Shown piece by piece: positions 19,862 to 29,115 of a stretch of DNA of 64,000 bases (position 1 is the stretch's first letter; every line of letters begins with the position of its first letter). The DNA is from RPQJ01 sp963793675. Lineage in GTDB: Bacteria; Pseudomonadota; Gammaproteobacteria; Steroidobacterales; Steroidobacteraceae. Under the pieces are notes generated by a model. That model was not told where the DNA came from. It made no database searches and saw only the letters and a program-made list of their open reading frames with translations. The translations under genes and the position numbers were made by a program. Where the stretch lies: NCBI GenBank assembly GCA_963793675.1, contig CAWCBA010000005.1, positions 1 to 64,000 of the forward strand, given 5' to 3'.

Positions 19862-19932
19862 TCGCAGCCTTGTGCCCCGGGCTCAGGTGGGCAGCGCGTT
19901 GATATATCAGGATTTTCTCTCAGGGCCGCGCC

Positions 19933-20142
19933 ATGGAACGAGACGAGGAACACTTCGACTTGGACGACGAGTTTGTAGCTGGAGCTGAGGAAGAGAACTA
20001 CGACCGATTCATCGACAGGGTGGATCGGCGCAAGCAGGCGGCTGCCGTAAAGAAGGGCAAGGCGGCCTGGAGCAAGCTCGAAGACGTGCTCGCCGAGAAA
20101 CGCCTGCAGAAAGAACTCAAGGATTTCTACGAAGACAAGTAG
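19933..20142 (+). CDS. PA3496-like small charged protein
   Basis: The protein is 69 residues long and highly charged. It has an acidic N-terminus (MERDEEHFDLDDEF) and a C-terminal helix WSKLEDVLAEKRLQKELKDF. That helix resembles the PA3496 family of putative envelope-integrity proteins. There is no signal peptide or membrane segment, so it is likely cytoplasmic. It has its own promoter. The function is unknown. Confidence 0.6.
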   Translation: MERDEEHFDLDDEFVAGAEEENYDRFIDRVDRRKQAAAVKKGKAAWSKLEDVLAEKRLQKELKDFYEDK

Positions 20143-20276
20143 TCCGTCCGGAACAACACGGGCCCCCGGCTCCTGACTCGGGGAGCCAGTGACCGTCCGG
20201 GCGGCCGAAATGGCGCCGGACACGGTCAGGAAGAAGCAGGCGGCGCCACATGCAGCGTCGCGCCGGGGTTCGCCGA

Positions 20277-22881
20277 ATGACCAGCCATACCGAATCGAAC
20301 TGGGTCGTCCTGAAGTTTGGCGGCACCAGCGTTTCGAGCGTCAGCAACTGGAAGAACGTCGCCGGCGTCGTCAAGGCGCGGCTGGTCGAAGGTCTGCATC
20401 CCGTCATCGTTCATTCGGCGCTGTCCGGTATCACGGACCGACTCGAGCAACTGCTGGCGAAGGCGCTGACCGGTGAGTGGGAACCGGTCATGGACCAGAT
20501 CGAGCGACGTCACGTCGATCTCGCGCGCGATCTCGGCATTCACATCGACGCCGAGCTCGACCGTCATTTCACCGATCTCCGCCGCAGCGCCGAAGGCATC
20601 CACCTGATCGGCGAGGTCAGTGATCGACTGCGCGCGCGCGTGATGGCCAACGGCGAACTGATGGCGACGCGGATCGGCGCGGCGTTCCTGCAGGCACGAA
20701 GGCATCGACGTGCAGTGGCTCGACGCCCGCACGCTGCTGCACGCCGAAGAACGACCCGGCGCTACCGAACGCGCGAACTACCTGTCCGCGACGTGCAACT
20801 TCGAACCCGACGCCGCGTTCCAGCAGCGGTTGGCGTCGGGCGGCAAAGTGCTGATCACGCAGGGTTTCATCGCGAGCGACGCGCACGGCGACACGGTGCT
20901 GCTGGGTCGCGGCGGCTCCGACACGTCGGGCAGCTACTTCGCTGCCAAGCTCGGCGCGCGCCGCCTCGAAATCTGGACCGACGTGCCCGGCATGTTCACG
21001 TCGAATCCCAAGTCGGTGTCCGAACGCGCGGCTGCTCAAGTCGCTCGACTACGACGAAGCGCAGGAAATCGCGAGCAGCGGCGCCAAGGTCCTGCATCCG
21101 CGCTGCATCCTGCCGGTCAAGCAGTACTCGATTCCGCTGACCGTGCACGCCACGCATCATGCCCGAGCTCGAAGGCACGGTGTCATGGCCGCGACGGGCG
21201 GTGATGGCGGCGCGCGCGTGAAGGCGGTCTGCGTCAAGAAGGGCATCACGCTGCTCTCGCTCGAGACGCTCGGCATGTGGCACCAGGTGGGTTTCCTCGC
21301 CGATGCCTTTGCCGTGTTCAAGGACGCACGGTCTTTCGATTGACCTGGTGTCGACGTCCGAGACCAGCGTGACCGTTTCGCTGGATCCAGCTGCCAACTC
21401 GCTCGACAGTCGCGCGCTGGAGACGCTGGTCGAGGACCTCGCTCGCGAGGCTCTGCCGCGTCGAGGTGATCGGGCCCTGCGCCGCGGTGAGCCTCGTCGG
21501 CCGCAGCATCCGTGCCACGCTGCACCGGCTCGGCGAGGCACTCGAACTGTTCGAGGAGCAGCGCATCTATCTCGTGACGCAGGCCGCGAACGACCTCAAC
21601 ATCACGTTCGTCGTGGACGAGGAGCAGGGGGATCGCCTCGTGCGCCGCCTGCACGACGTCATCGTCTGGAACGCGCCGTCCGATCACGTGCTCGGCCCGA
21701 CGTGGGAGCAGATCCACGGCCTCGGTCCGGTGATTCCGCGACGGACGGGCCGCCGTGGTGGCAGGATCGTCGCGACGAACTGCAGCGCATCGCACACGAG
21801 CACGGCAGCGCCTACGTCTACAACCGCGCCTCGTCGGAGCTCGCCGCGAGACAACTGCTCGCGATTCGTGGCGTCGACCGCATCTTCTACGCGATGAAGG
21901 CGAACCCGCACCCGGAGCTGCTCAAGACCTTTGCGGGGCTCGGGCCTGTCGTTCGAATGCGTCTCGCGCGGCGAATGCGAGCACGTGATGAAGGTCGTGC
22001 CGGGCATCGATCCGTCCCGCATCCTGTTCACGCCGAATTTCGCCCCGCGCAGCGAATACGAGTGGGCGCTCGAGCAGGGCGTCAACCTGACGATCGACAA
22101 CGTCTACGCGCTGCGCGAATGGGGCGAGCTGTTCCGCGACCGCGACATGCTGATCCGCATCGACACCGGTTTCGGGCGTGGCCACCACGATCACGTGCGC
22201 ACCGCGGGCGTGCATTCCAAGTTCGGCGTGCCGCTGTTCGAGATGGACGAGGTCGAGCGCCTGGTCGAACCTGGTGGGCGCGCGCGTCGTGGGCCTGCAT
22301 GCGCATACCGGCAGCGGCGTGTTCGACGTAGCGCAACTGGAAGGAAGTCGGCCACATGCTGGGCGGCCTCGCGCAGCGCTTTCCGCACGCGCGGGCCATC
22401 GACCTCGGTGGCGGCCTCGGCGTGCCCGAGAAGCCGGGGCAGGTCGCCGGTCGACCTCGCCGCGCTGCAGGGGGTCATCGACGACATCCGCGCCAGGTGG
22501 CCGCAGGTCGGTCTCTGGCTCGAGCCGGGCCGTTTCCTCGTGGCGCAGGGTGGCGTGCTGGTCGTCGAGGTGACGCAGCTGAAGGGCAAGGGCGCGGTGC
22601 AGTACGTCGGCGTGTCGACCGGCATGAACTCGCTGATCCGTCCTGCGCTCTACGGCGCGCATCACGACATCGTCAACCTCACGCGCTTCGGCGAACCGGG
22701 CACCGAGGTTTACAACGTCGTCGGCCCGATCTGCGAGTCCGCCGACTACCTCGGGCACGAGCGGCTGCTGCCGGCCACAAAGGAAGGCGACGTGCTGCTG
22801 ATCGCGAACGCGGGGGCCTATGGCCACGCGATGAGCTCGCACTACAACCTGCGCGAACCTGCGTGCGAAGTGATCATCTGA
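20277..22881 (+). pseudogene. Bifunctional aspartokinase / diaminopimelate decarboxylase (lysAC fusion), about ten frameshifts as read
   Basis: The N-terminal half is an aspartokinase (WVVLKFGGTSVSSVSNW, GRGGSDTSGSYFAAKLGA) with ACT-type regulatory domains (GITLLSLETLGMWHQVGFLADAFAVF). The C-terminal half is a PLP-dependent diaminopimelate decarboxylase (FYAMKANPHPELLKTF with the PLP lysine, HAHTGSG, IDLGGGLGVPE, GPICESADYLG). This one-chain fusion of the first and last steps of lysine synthesis is a Xanthomonadales trait. Frame changes occur near 20693, 21034, 21165, 21328, 21447, 21740, 21948, 22270, 22345 and 22445, yet every domain motif survives. I infer a locally poor consensus. True decay would leave the cell without DAP unless a second copy exists. 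Confidence 0.85.
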
Positions 22882-22909
22882 GCTGGTCAATGGCGACTGG
22901 AGTGAGCGC

Positions 22910-24034
22910 GTGAAGACTGCGATCGTCGGCTGGCGCGGGATGGTGGGCTCGGTGCTCATGCAGCGCATGGCGGTCGAGCGCGATCTCGACCATGTGGACC
23001 CCGTCTTCTTCAGCACGTCGCAGGTGGGCGGCGCGGGTCCCGTGATCAATGGCCGCCCGTCGGGCGCGCTGCGGGATGCCAATGACCTGGGTGCGCTCGC
23101 GCAGTGCGAGGTCGTGGTGACCTGCCAGGGCGGCGACTACACGAACGACATCCATCCGCGGCTGCGTGCGACCGGCTGGAAAGGCTATTGGATCGACGCG
23201 GCATCGGCGCTGCGCATGAAGAACGATGCCGTCATCATTCTCGATCCGGTGAATCGCAACGTGATCGACGCGGCGCTTGCAACCGGCGTGCGGGACTACA
23301 TCGGCGGCAACTGCACGGTGTCGCTGATGATGATGGCCCTCGGCGGGCTGTTGCGCGCGGACCTGGTCGAGTGGATCACGTCGATGACGTACCAGGCGGC
23401 TTCGGGCGCGGGTGCCCAGCACATGCGTGAACTCATCCAGCAGATGGGAAGCGTGCACGCTGCCGCATCCTCGCTGCTGCAGGATCCGGCGAGCGCCATC
23501 CTCGACATCGACCGGGTCGTTGCGGGCCAACTGCGTTCTCCGGAACTGCCGCAGGCGAATTTCGGCGTCGCGCTCGCGGGCAGCCTGATCCCGTGGATCG
23601 ACAAGGACATGGGCAACGGCGTCAGCCGCGAGGAATGGAAGGGCGGGGCCGAGACCAACAAGATTCTCGGCCGCTCTGGCGGCGCGACGATCCCGGTCGA
23701 AGGCATCTGCGTTCGTGTCGGCGCGATGCGGTGCCACAGCCAGGCGATGACCATCAAGTTGAAGCGCGACCTGCCGCTCGCCGAGATCGAACGACTGATC
23801 GCCGGCGGCAACGACTGGGTGCGGCTGGTGCCGAACACGCGCGAGGCGTCGATTGCCGGCCTCAGCCCGGCGGCGGTCAGCGGTACGCTCGACATTCCGA
23901 TCGGCCGCGTGCGCAAGTTGGCCATGGGTGGGGAATACCTCACGGCCTTCACCGTCGGCGACCAGTTGCTGTGGGGTGCCGCCGAGCCGATTCGCCGCAT
24001 GTTGCGCATCCTCGCCGAACGGCAGCGGGGCTGA
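22910..24034 (+). CDS. asd: Aspartate-semialdehyde dehydrogenase
   Basis: The enzyme reduces aspartyl phosphate to aspartate semialdehyde with NADPH, the branch point to Lys/DAP, Thr and Met. Its 374 residues are of the Gram-negative long type. They begin MKTAIVGWRGMVGSVLMQRM, with the nucleophilic cysteine in GGNCTVSLMMMALG and the conserved AASGAGAQHM. GTG at 22910 is the start. It follows lysAC by 28 bp, so lysAC-asd form one lysine/DAP unit. Confidence 0.97.
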   Translation: MKTAIVGWRGMVGSVLMQRMAVERDLDHVDPVFFSTSQVGGAGPVINGRPSGALRDANDLGALAQCEVVVTCQGGDYTNDIHPRLRATGWKGYWIDAASALRMKNDAVIILDPVNRNVIDAALATGVRDYIGGNCTVSLMMMALGGLLRADLVEWITSMTYQAASGAGAQHMRELIQQMGSVHAAASSLLQDPASAILDIDRVVAGQLRSPELPQANFGVALAGSLIPWIDKDMGNGVSREEWKGGAETNKILGRSGGATIPVEGICVRVGAMRCHSQAMTIKLKRDLPLAEIERLIAGGNDWVRLVPNTREASIAGLSPAAVSGTLDIPIGRVRKLAMGGEYLTAFTVGDQLLWGAAEPIRRMLRILAERQRG

Positions 24035-24043
24035 GCGTCGTTC

Positions 24044-24412
24044 ATGACCGGCCAGCGCGCCCAGCCCTCGCTCGACGAACTGGCCGCGCGGCTCGCCGAG
24101 TTCGCGCGCGAGCGCGACTGGGACCAGTTCCACGCGCCGAAGAACCTCGCGATGGCGCTTGCCGCCGAAGCGGGCGAACTGCTCGAGCACTTCCAGTGGC
24201 TCTCGGAGCAGCAGAGCGCGAACCTGCCTGCCGACGTCGAGGATGCCGTGGCGCTGGAGATGGCGGACGTGCTGCTCTACCTGGTCCGTCTTGCGGATAA
24301 ACTCGACATCGATCTCGGTGCGGCCGCATTGCGCAAGATCGGCTTGAATGCCGTCAAGTACCCGGTCGACCAGTTTCGCGGCAGCGCACGCAAGTATGAC
24401 GACCCTGCGTAA
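24044..24412 (+). CDS. MazG-like nucleotide pyrophosphohydrolase
   Basis: The 122-residue all-alpha NTP pyrophosphatase has the EAGELLEHFQW (ExxE) and EMADVLLYLVRLADKL (ExxD) metal-binding helices. Length and sequence resemble the dCTPase/RS21-C6 subgroup, which hydrolyses modified or excess dNTPs. Substrate preference cannot be read from sequence alone. It begins 9 bp after asd. Confidence 0.85.
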   Translation: MTGQRAQPSLDELAARLAEFARERDWDQFHAPKNLAMALAAEAGELLEHFQWLSEQQSANLPADVEDAVALEMADVLLYLVRLADKLDIDLGAAALRKIGLNAVKYPVDQFRGSARKYDDPA

Positions 24413-24427
24413 AGGAACCGACCACCC

Positions 24428-25132
24428 TTGAGCCACGCTGACACGATGACGGGAATCGTCAGTCTCCGCGACAAGCGGGTGCTGGTGACCCAGGCCAGTG
24501 AATTCATGGGCCCGGTGTTGTGCTCGGTGCTGGCCGAAGCGGGCGCTGATGTCCTCGCGGACGAGTCTTCGCTGCTCGATCCCGGCGCACCGGCAGCCAT
24601 CATCGATCGCGCCGGGCGCGTGGACGTCCTGGTGGCGAACCTGGCGCTCGCGGCTCCGACGACGCCGGCTCGTGATGTCGACGACGCCGAGTGGCAGAAG
24701 GTCTTTCGCTGCCTGGTCGAGCCGCTGCCGCGCCTGGTGCGGGCGGTGCTGCCGCAGATGATCGAACGCCGGTCGGGCAAGATCCTGGTGATTGGCAGTG
24801 CTTCGGCGCTGCGTGGCATGAAGCGCGCATCGACGTACAGCGCGGCCCGGGGAGCCCAGTTGGCCTACGTCCAGGCCGTAGGCGTCGAAGTGGCACCGCA
24901 CAACGTGCAGGTCAATGCGATTGCGCAGAACTTCGTCGAGAACCCGACGTATTTTCCGCCCGAGGTGCAGGCGCTTCCGGCATTCCAGGACCGGTTGCAG
25001 CGCGAAGTGCCGCTGGGACGCCTGGTGGGGGCGCGGGAAGACGCGATGTTCGCCGCGTACCTGTGCAGTGATGCCGCCGACTGCTTCGTCGGCCAGGTAT
25101 TTCCCGTGTGCGGCGGCTGGGTTACGCGGTAA
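24428..25132 (+). CDS. Probable halohydrin dehalogenase (SDR-derived)
   Basis: The protein has 234 residues and an SDR fold but lacks both SDR hallmarks. In place of the TGxxxGxG cofactor loop it has T21-QASE-F26-M-G28, an exact T-X4-F-X-G motif. The catalytic set is S124-X12-Y137-X3-R141 (YSAAR), with Arg replacing the SDR Lys. These two motifs together define halohydrin dehalogenases, which convert vicinal halohydrins to epoxides and can open epoxides with cyanide, azide or nitrite. The start is TTG 24428, with AAAGGA 11 nt upstream; ATG 24446 is the alternative. The gene lies between mazG and an MFS transporter. The natural substrate is unknown. Confidence 0.82.
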   Translation: MSHADTMTGIVSLRDKRVLVTQASEFMGPVLCSVLAEAGADVLADESSLLDPGAPAAIIDRAGRVDVLVANLALAAPTTPARDVDDAEWQKVFRCLVEPLPRLVRAVLPQMIERRSGKILVIGSASALRGMKRASTYSAARGAQLAYVQAVGVEVAPHNVQVNAIAQNFVENPTYFPPEVQALPAFQDRLQREVPLGRLVGAREDAMFAAYLCSDAADCFVGQVFPVCGGWVTR

Positions 25133-25147
25133 GAGCCCTTATTCCGC

Positions 25148-26362
25148 ATGCTGCCCGAAGAGGTTCGACCTGCCACCCATGCTGCGCCCGTGTCGCGGTC
25201 ACTGCCCCGCACCGTGATCGTGCTGGGGTTCGTTTCGCTCCTGAACGACTCCTCGAGTGAGATGATCACGCCGCTGCTGCCGATCTTCCTGACGGCAACG
25301 CTCGGCGCCGGGCCGGCCATCGTCGGGCTCGTCGAGGGCCTCGCCGAAGCCACCTCGAGCGTGCTCAAGCTGGTCGCGGGCCGATTGGCGGACCGCGGCG
25401 TGGATGCGAAATCGCTGGTGGTCGCCGGCTACGGGTTGTCGAACGCGACGCGCCCCCTGATCGGACTGGCGGCAGCCTGGAGTTCCGTGCTGCTGCTGCG
25501 GTTTCTCGACCGCGTCGGCAAGGGGTTCCGCACTGCACCCAGGGATGCGTTGATCGCGGGAGCCACGCACGCAGCGGATCGCGGCCGTGCTTTCGGTTTT
25601 CACCGCTCGATGGATCACGCGGGTGCCGTGATCGGCCCGCTCATCGCGTTCGCATTGCTGTCGCTGCAGGTCGATCTCAAGCACGTGTTCCTCGCATCCG
25701 TGGTGCCAGGGCTGCTCGTGCTGTTGCTGCTTGCGTTCGGCCTGCCGCAGGGACAGCCTTTCGTCGCGCCGCCGCGCGCGTCGTTCTCCTGGCGCGCACT
25801 GCACGGCCGGCTGCGCGCGATGATCATGGCAGCAGGCTGGCTCGCGCTCGCCGCCGTGCCGGAAGCCTTCGTCGTGCTGTGGGCTACCAGCGCCGGGCTC
25901 TCGGTGCACTGGGTGCCCCTGGTCTGGGCGGCTGCGAGTCTCGCCAAGATGGTGATTGCCATGCCGGCCGGGATCGTGTCGGATCGCCTCGGCCGCATTC
26001 CAGTGCTGTTGGGTGGCTGGACACTGCGCGTGTTCGTGCTGCTGCTGCTGGCGCTGCTGCCCGCACCGCCAACCTGGCAAGTGTGGCTGCTGTTCATTGC
26101 CTACGCCGCAACGCTGGCCGTGACCGAGCCTGCGGAGCGCTCGGTAATCGGTGATCACGCCTCTGAACACGAGCGCGGCACCGCCTATGGCCTGTATCAC
26201 CTGGCGAGCGGCCTGCTGGTGCTGCCAGGTGCAGTGATTTTCGGCACGATCTGGCAGCGCTTCGGTTCGAGCACGGCGTTCACCACGGCTGCGATCGTGA
26301 CCGCGCTTGGTGCGACCTGGATGTCCTGGCTGGCGCGTGAGCCCCGCGCGCGGGCCGTATGA
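25148..26362 (+). CDS. MFS transporter
   Basis: The 404-residue protein has about 12 hydrophobic segments and the MFS loop motif between helices 2 and 3 (GRLADRGVDAKSLVV). A second copy lies in the C-terminal half (GIVSDRLGRIPVLLGG). An N-terminal LLNDSSSEMITPLLPIFL segment is typical of one MFS subgroup. The substrate is unknown. It starts 15 bp after the dehalogenase stop, so co-transcription is likely. It ends convergent with the his operon. Confidence 0.88.
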   Translation: MLPEEVRPATHAAPVSRSLPRTVIVLGFVSLLNDSSSEMITPLLPIFLTATLGAGPAIVGLVEGLAEATSSVLKLVAGRLADRGVDAKSLVVAGYGLSNATRPLIGLAAAWSSVLLLRFLDRVGKGFRTAPRDALIAGATHAADRGRAFGFHRSMDHAGAVIGPLIAFALLSLQVDLKHVFLASVVPGLLVLLLLAFGLPQGQPFVAPPRASFSWRALHGRLRAMIMAAGWLALAAVPEAFVVLWATSAGLSVHWVPLVWAAASLAKMVIAMPAGIVSDRLGRIPVLLGGWTLRVFVLLLLALLPAPPTWQVWLLFIAYAATLAVTEPAERSVIGDHASEHERGTAYGLYHLASGLLVLPGAVIFGTIWQRFGSSTAFTTAAIVTALGATWMSWLAREPRARAV

Positions 26363-26385
26363 CAGTGTGCAGGTGCGCTGACTGA

Positions 26386-27027
26386 CTAGAGGCTGCCCGG
26401 AACCCGGGCACCGTGCCTCGAGGCGAGTTCGCCGACGACCTGCTCCAGCGTGAGGTCGCGGGACTTCAGCAGCACCAGCAGGTGATACAGCAGGTCGGCG
26501 CACTCGCCCACGAGTTCCGGATCGTCGCGCGTCACGGCTGCGAGCGCCGTCTCGACGCCTTCCTCACCCACCTTCTGCGCGATGCGGCCGACGCCGCTCG
26601 CAAAGAGCCGGGCCGTGTAACTGCCTTCCGGGCTCTCGGCGATGCGGCTGGCGATCGTCGACTGCAGCGTCGACAGGAACGCGATGCGCGAGGCCTCCGG
26701 TTCGCGCGCTTCGGCGAAGCAGGTGGGCGTGCCCTTGTGGCAGGTCGGGCCATCCGGGCGAGCGAGGACGAGGATCGTGTCGCGGTCGCAATCGGCGCTC
26801 ACGTGGGTGACGTGCAGGTAATGACCCGAGGTTTCGCCCTTGGTCCAGAGCTGGTTGCGGCTGCGGCTGAAGAAAGTGACGCGCCCGCCGTTCAGCGTGC
26901 GACGCAGCGCCGCCTCGTTCATGTAACCGAGCATCAGGACGCGGCCATCGACCGCATGCTGGACGATGGCGGGCAGCAGGCCATCGCCCTTGTCCCAGTC
27001 GAGTCGCGTGAGGTTCGGGTCGTTCAT
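26386..27027 (-). CDS. hisI: Bifunctional phosphoribosyl-AMP cyclohydrolase / phosphoribosyl-ATP pyrophosphatase
   Basis: HisIE carries steps 2 and 3 of histidine synthesis. The N-terminal cyclohydrolase has MLGYMNEAALRRTL, SRNQLWTKGETSGH, the metal-binding VSADCDRDT and a downstream Cys (GPTCHKGTPTCF). The C-terminal pyrophosphatase has SPEGSYTARLF, KVGEEGVETALAA and ECADLLYHLLVLL. The fused form, 213 residues, is usual in gammaproteobacteria. ATG 27027 overlaps the hisF stop by 4 bp. It is the last gene of the operon. Confidence 0.97.
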   Translation of the reverse strand: MNDPNLTRLDWDKGDGLLPAIVQHAVDGRVLMLGYMNEAALRRTLNGGRVTFFSRSRNQLWTKGETSGHYLHVTHVSADCDRDTILVLARPDGPTCHKGTPTCFAEAREPEASRIAFLSTLQSTIASRIAESPEGSYTARLFASGVGRIAQKVGEEGVETALAAVTRDDPELVGECADLLYHLLVLLKSRDLTLEQVVGELASRHGARVPGSL

Positions 27028-27791
27028 GGACGGATCTCCACGCGTCGTTCGCGCAGGTAAGTCTTCAGATCCGGGATGGCGATGGCGCCGCCGTGGAACA
27101 CGCTCGCGGCCAGTGCCCCATCGACGCCGGCAGCGGCGAAGACAGCGGCGAAGTGCTCCATCGTGCCGGCGCCCCCGGAGGCGATCAGCGGTACGCGGCA
27201 GATACTGCGCACGGCCTGCAGCTGGCGCAAGTCATACCCCTGGCGAACGCCATCGCTCGCCATGCAGTTGAGAACGATTTCGCCGGCGCCGCGGTCCTGT
27301 ACTTCACGCACCCAGTCGAGCGTGCGGCGGCGCGTGCTGCGTGAGCGGTCGGGATCCCCCGTGAACTGGTAGACCTCGAACTCGTCGCCGACGGTCTGGC
27401 TGTCGACACCGACCACGACACACTGTGACCCGAAGCGTCGAGCAAGTGCGTTCACGAGGTCGGGGTCGGCCAGGGCAGGGGAGTTCACCGAGATCTTCTC
27501 CGCGCCGGAATTGAGCACGTCCTCGGCATCGGCGACCGTGCGGATGCCGCCGGCCACGCAGAACGGGATGTCGAGGACGCGCGCCACGCGCGCGATCCAG
27601 CTGCGGTCGACCGAACGATTCTCGGGACTTGCCGTGATGTCGTAGAAAACCAGTTCGTCCGCGCCTTCCGCGCAGTAACGCGCGGCAAGCTCGAGGATGT
27701 CGCCCACCACCTTGTGATCGCGAAAGCGAACGCCCTTGACGACCTGTCCGTCGCGAACGTCGAGGCAGGGGATTATGCGCTTGGCAAGAAT
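27024..27791 (-). CDS. hisF: Imidazole glycerol phosphate synthase cyclase subunit (ATT start)
   Basis: This (beta/alpha)8 barrel uses ammonia from HisH to make IGP and AICAR. The sequence LAKRIIPCLDVRDGQVVKGV is the family N-terminus, with the catalytic Asp in CLDV. The second catalytic Asp lies in VGVDSQTV. No ATG, GTG or TTG precedes it in frame within a sensible distance. The codon before Leu is ATT at 27791, with GGAG 8 nt upstream. This gives 255 residues, the normal length, and overlaps hisA by 19 bp. A lost base near the start is the alternative. Confidence 0.93.
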   Translation of the reverse strand: MLAKRIIPCLDVRDGQVVKGVRFRDHKVVGDILELAARYCAEGADELVFYDITASPENRSVDRSWIARVARVLDIPFCVAGGIRTVADAEDVLNSGAEKISVNSPALADPDLVNALARRFGSQCVVVGVDSQTVGDEFEVYQFTGDPDRSRSTRRRTLDWVREVQDRGAGEIVLNCMASDGVRQGYDLRQLQAVRSICRVPLIASGGAGTMEHFAAVFAAAGVDGALAASVFHGGAIAIPDLKTYLRERRVEIRP

Positions 27792-28516
27792 GGGGCGAGC
27801 TCCGCGGACGACATGCGATTCTCGAGCAGGGCGCGGCCGCTGATCACGGAGGCCGCGCCCGTGGCTGCGAGCGCCACGAGGTCGGCACCGCAGCTGACGC
27901 CGCCCGAGGCCTGCCATTGAATCGCAGGAAAGCGTCTTACCGCCTCGGCGTACAGCGCAAGATTCGGTCCAGACAGTGCGCCGTCACGGGCGACGTCCGT
28001 GCACAGCACGTGCAAGGCGCCGTGCGGCAGGTAGCCCGCGACCGTGTCCCAAAGACTCGCCTCGGTCTGTGCCTCCCACCCGTGCGTCGTGAGACGCGGC
28101 GTGCCGCCGTCGTCGAGGCGGACGTCGAACGCCAGCACGATGCGATCCGGACCGAACTCGCGCAGCCACTGCTGAACCACCGCGGGCTTCGTCACGGCCA
28201 CGCTGCCGACGACGATGCGTTGCACGCCAAGACCGAGCAACTCCGCGGCCACTTCGCGTGAGCGGACGCCGCCACCGACCTGGATGGCGGTGTCCGCGAA
28301 GGCTTGCGCCAGAGCGGCGATTGCCGCTCGATTGCCCTGTGAGCCCGCACGCGCGCCATCGAGGTCGACGACGTGCACGTACCTGGCGCCGAGGTCGCGG
28401 TAGCGCCCGAGGATCACGCCCGGGTCGCTGCCGTAGACGGTTTCGGCGTCGAAGCGGCCCTGCAACAGGCGCACGCATTGACCGCCACGCAGGTCGATGG
28501 CTGGAACGAGCTGCAT
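27773..28516 (-). CDS. hisA: ProFAR isomerase
   Basis: HisA isomerises ProFAR to PRFAR. The 247-residue barrel begins MQLVPAIDLRGGQCVRL with catalytic Asp8. It has the HVVDLDGA and QVGGGVRS phosphate-binding strands, the second Asp in CTDVARDGALSGPN, and QASGGVS. It abuts hisH by one base and overlaps hisF. Confidence 0.97.
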   Translation of the reverse strand: MQLVPAIDLRGGQCVRLLQGRFDAETVYGSDPGVILGRYRDLGARYVHVVDLDGARAGSQGNRAAIAALAQAFADTAIQVGGGVRSREVAAELLGLGVQRIVVGSVAVTKPAVVQQWLREFGPDRIVLAFDVRLDDGGTPRLTTHGWEAQTEASLWDTVAGYLPHGALHVLCTDVARDGALSGPNLALYAEAVRRFPAIQWQASGGVSCGADLVALAATGAASVISGRALLENRMSSAELAPFLPSA

Positions 28517-28517
28517 G

Positions 28518-29114
28518 TCAGCTCAGCGCCACGAAGTTGGCGAGGACCCGCTGGCCCGCCCGGGACGAGCGCTCGGGATGAAACTGCGCGCCGTGAAAGT
28601 TCGCGTGGCGCACGATCGCCGAGAACTCGCCGCCGTAATCGGTGACGGCTTCGGTCCATGGGCCGACCGGTGCCGCGTAGCTGTGCACGAAATAGACGTA
28701 GGAGCCGTCACCGAGACCACGTGCCAGCGCCGAATCGCCCTGGGGCACGACCTGGTTCCAACCCATGTGCGGGACCGGAAAACCCTGCCGGTCTGGAAAT
28801 CGACTGATCCGGGCCGGGAGAATGCCCAGGCACTTCGTGTCGCCTTCCTCGCTGGCCTCGAACAACAGTTGCATGCCGAGACAGATGCCGAGGACGGGTT
28901 GGGTCAGCGTCGGAATCACGGATGCCAGTCCGAGTGAGTGCAGCCGCTCCATGGCGTCCGCCGCGGCGCCCACGCCGGGCAGGATGACGCGGGGCGCGCG
29001 ACGCAATTCGCCTGCATCGACGGTCAGCTGCGAGGACACGCCGAGCCGGTCGAGTGCAAAACGCAACGAGGCGATGTTCGCGCCGCCGCTGGCGATGATC
29101 GCGACGTCCGTCAT
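28518..29114 (-). CDS. hisH: Imidazole glycerol phosphate synthase glutaminase subunit
   Basis: This class I glutamine amidotransferase feeds ammonia to HisF. It has 198 residues, with the oxyanion strand PGVGAA, the nucleophile Cys in GICLGMQLLF, and the His-Glu pair in GAQFHPERSS. It begins 1 bp after the hisB stop. Confidence 0.97.
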   Translation of the reverse strand: MTDVAIIASGGANIASLRFALDRLGVSSQLTVDAGELRRAPRVILPGVGAAADAMERLHSLGLASVIPTLTQPVLGICLGMQLLFEASEEGDTKCLGILPARISRFPDRQGFPVPHMGWNQVVPQGDSALARGLGDGSYVYFVHSYAAPVGPWTEAVTDYGGEFSAIVRHANFHGAQFHPERSSRAGQRVLANFVALS

Positions 29115-29115
29115 C

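Noticed and set aside
24428..25132. Ordinary SDR oxidoreductase or 3-oxoacyl-ACP reductase
   Set aside because: The TGxxxGxG cofactor motif and the catalytic Lys are both missing and are replaced by the halohydrin dehalogenase motifs.
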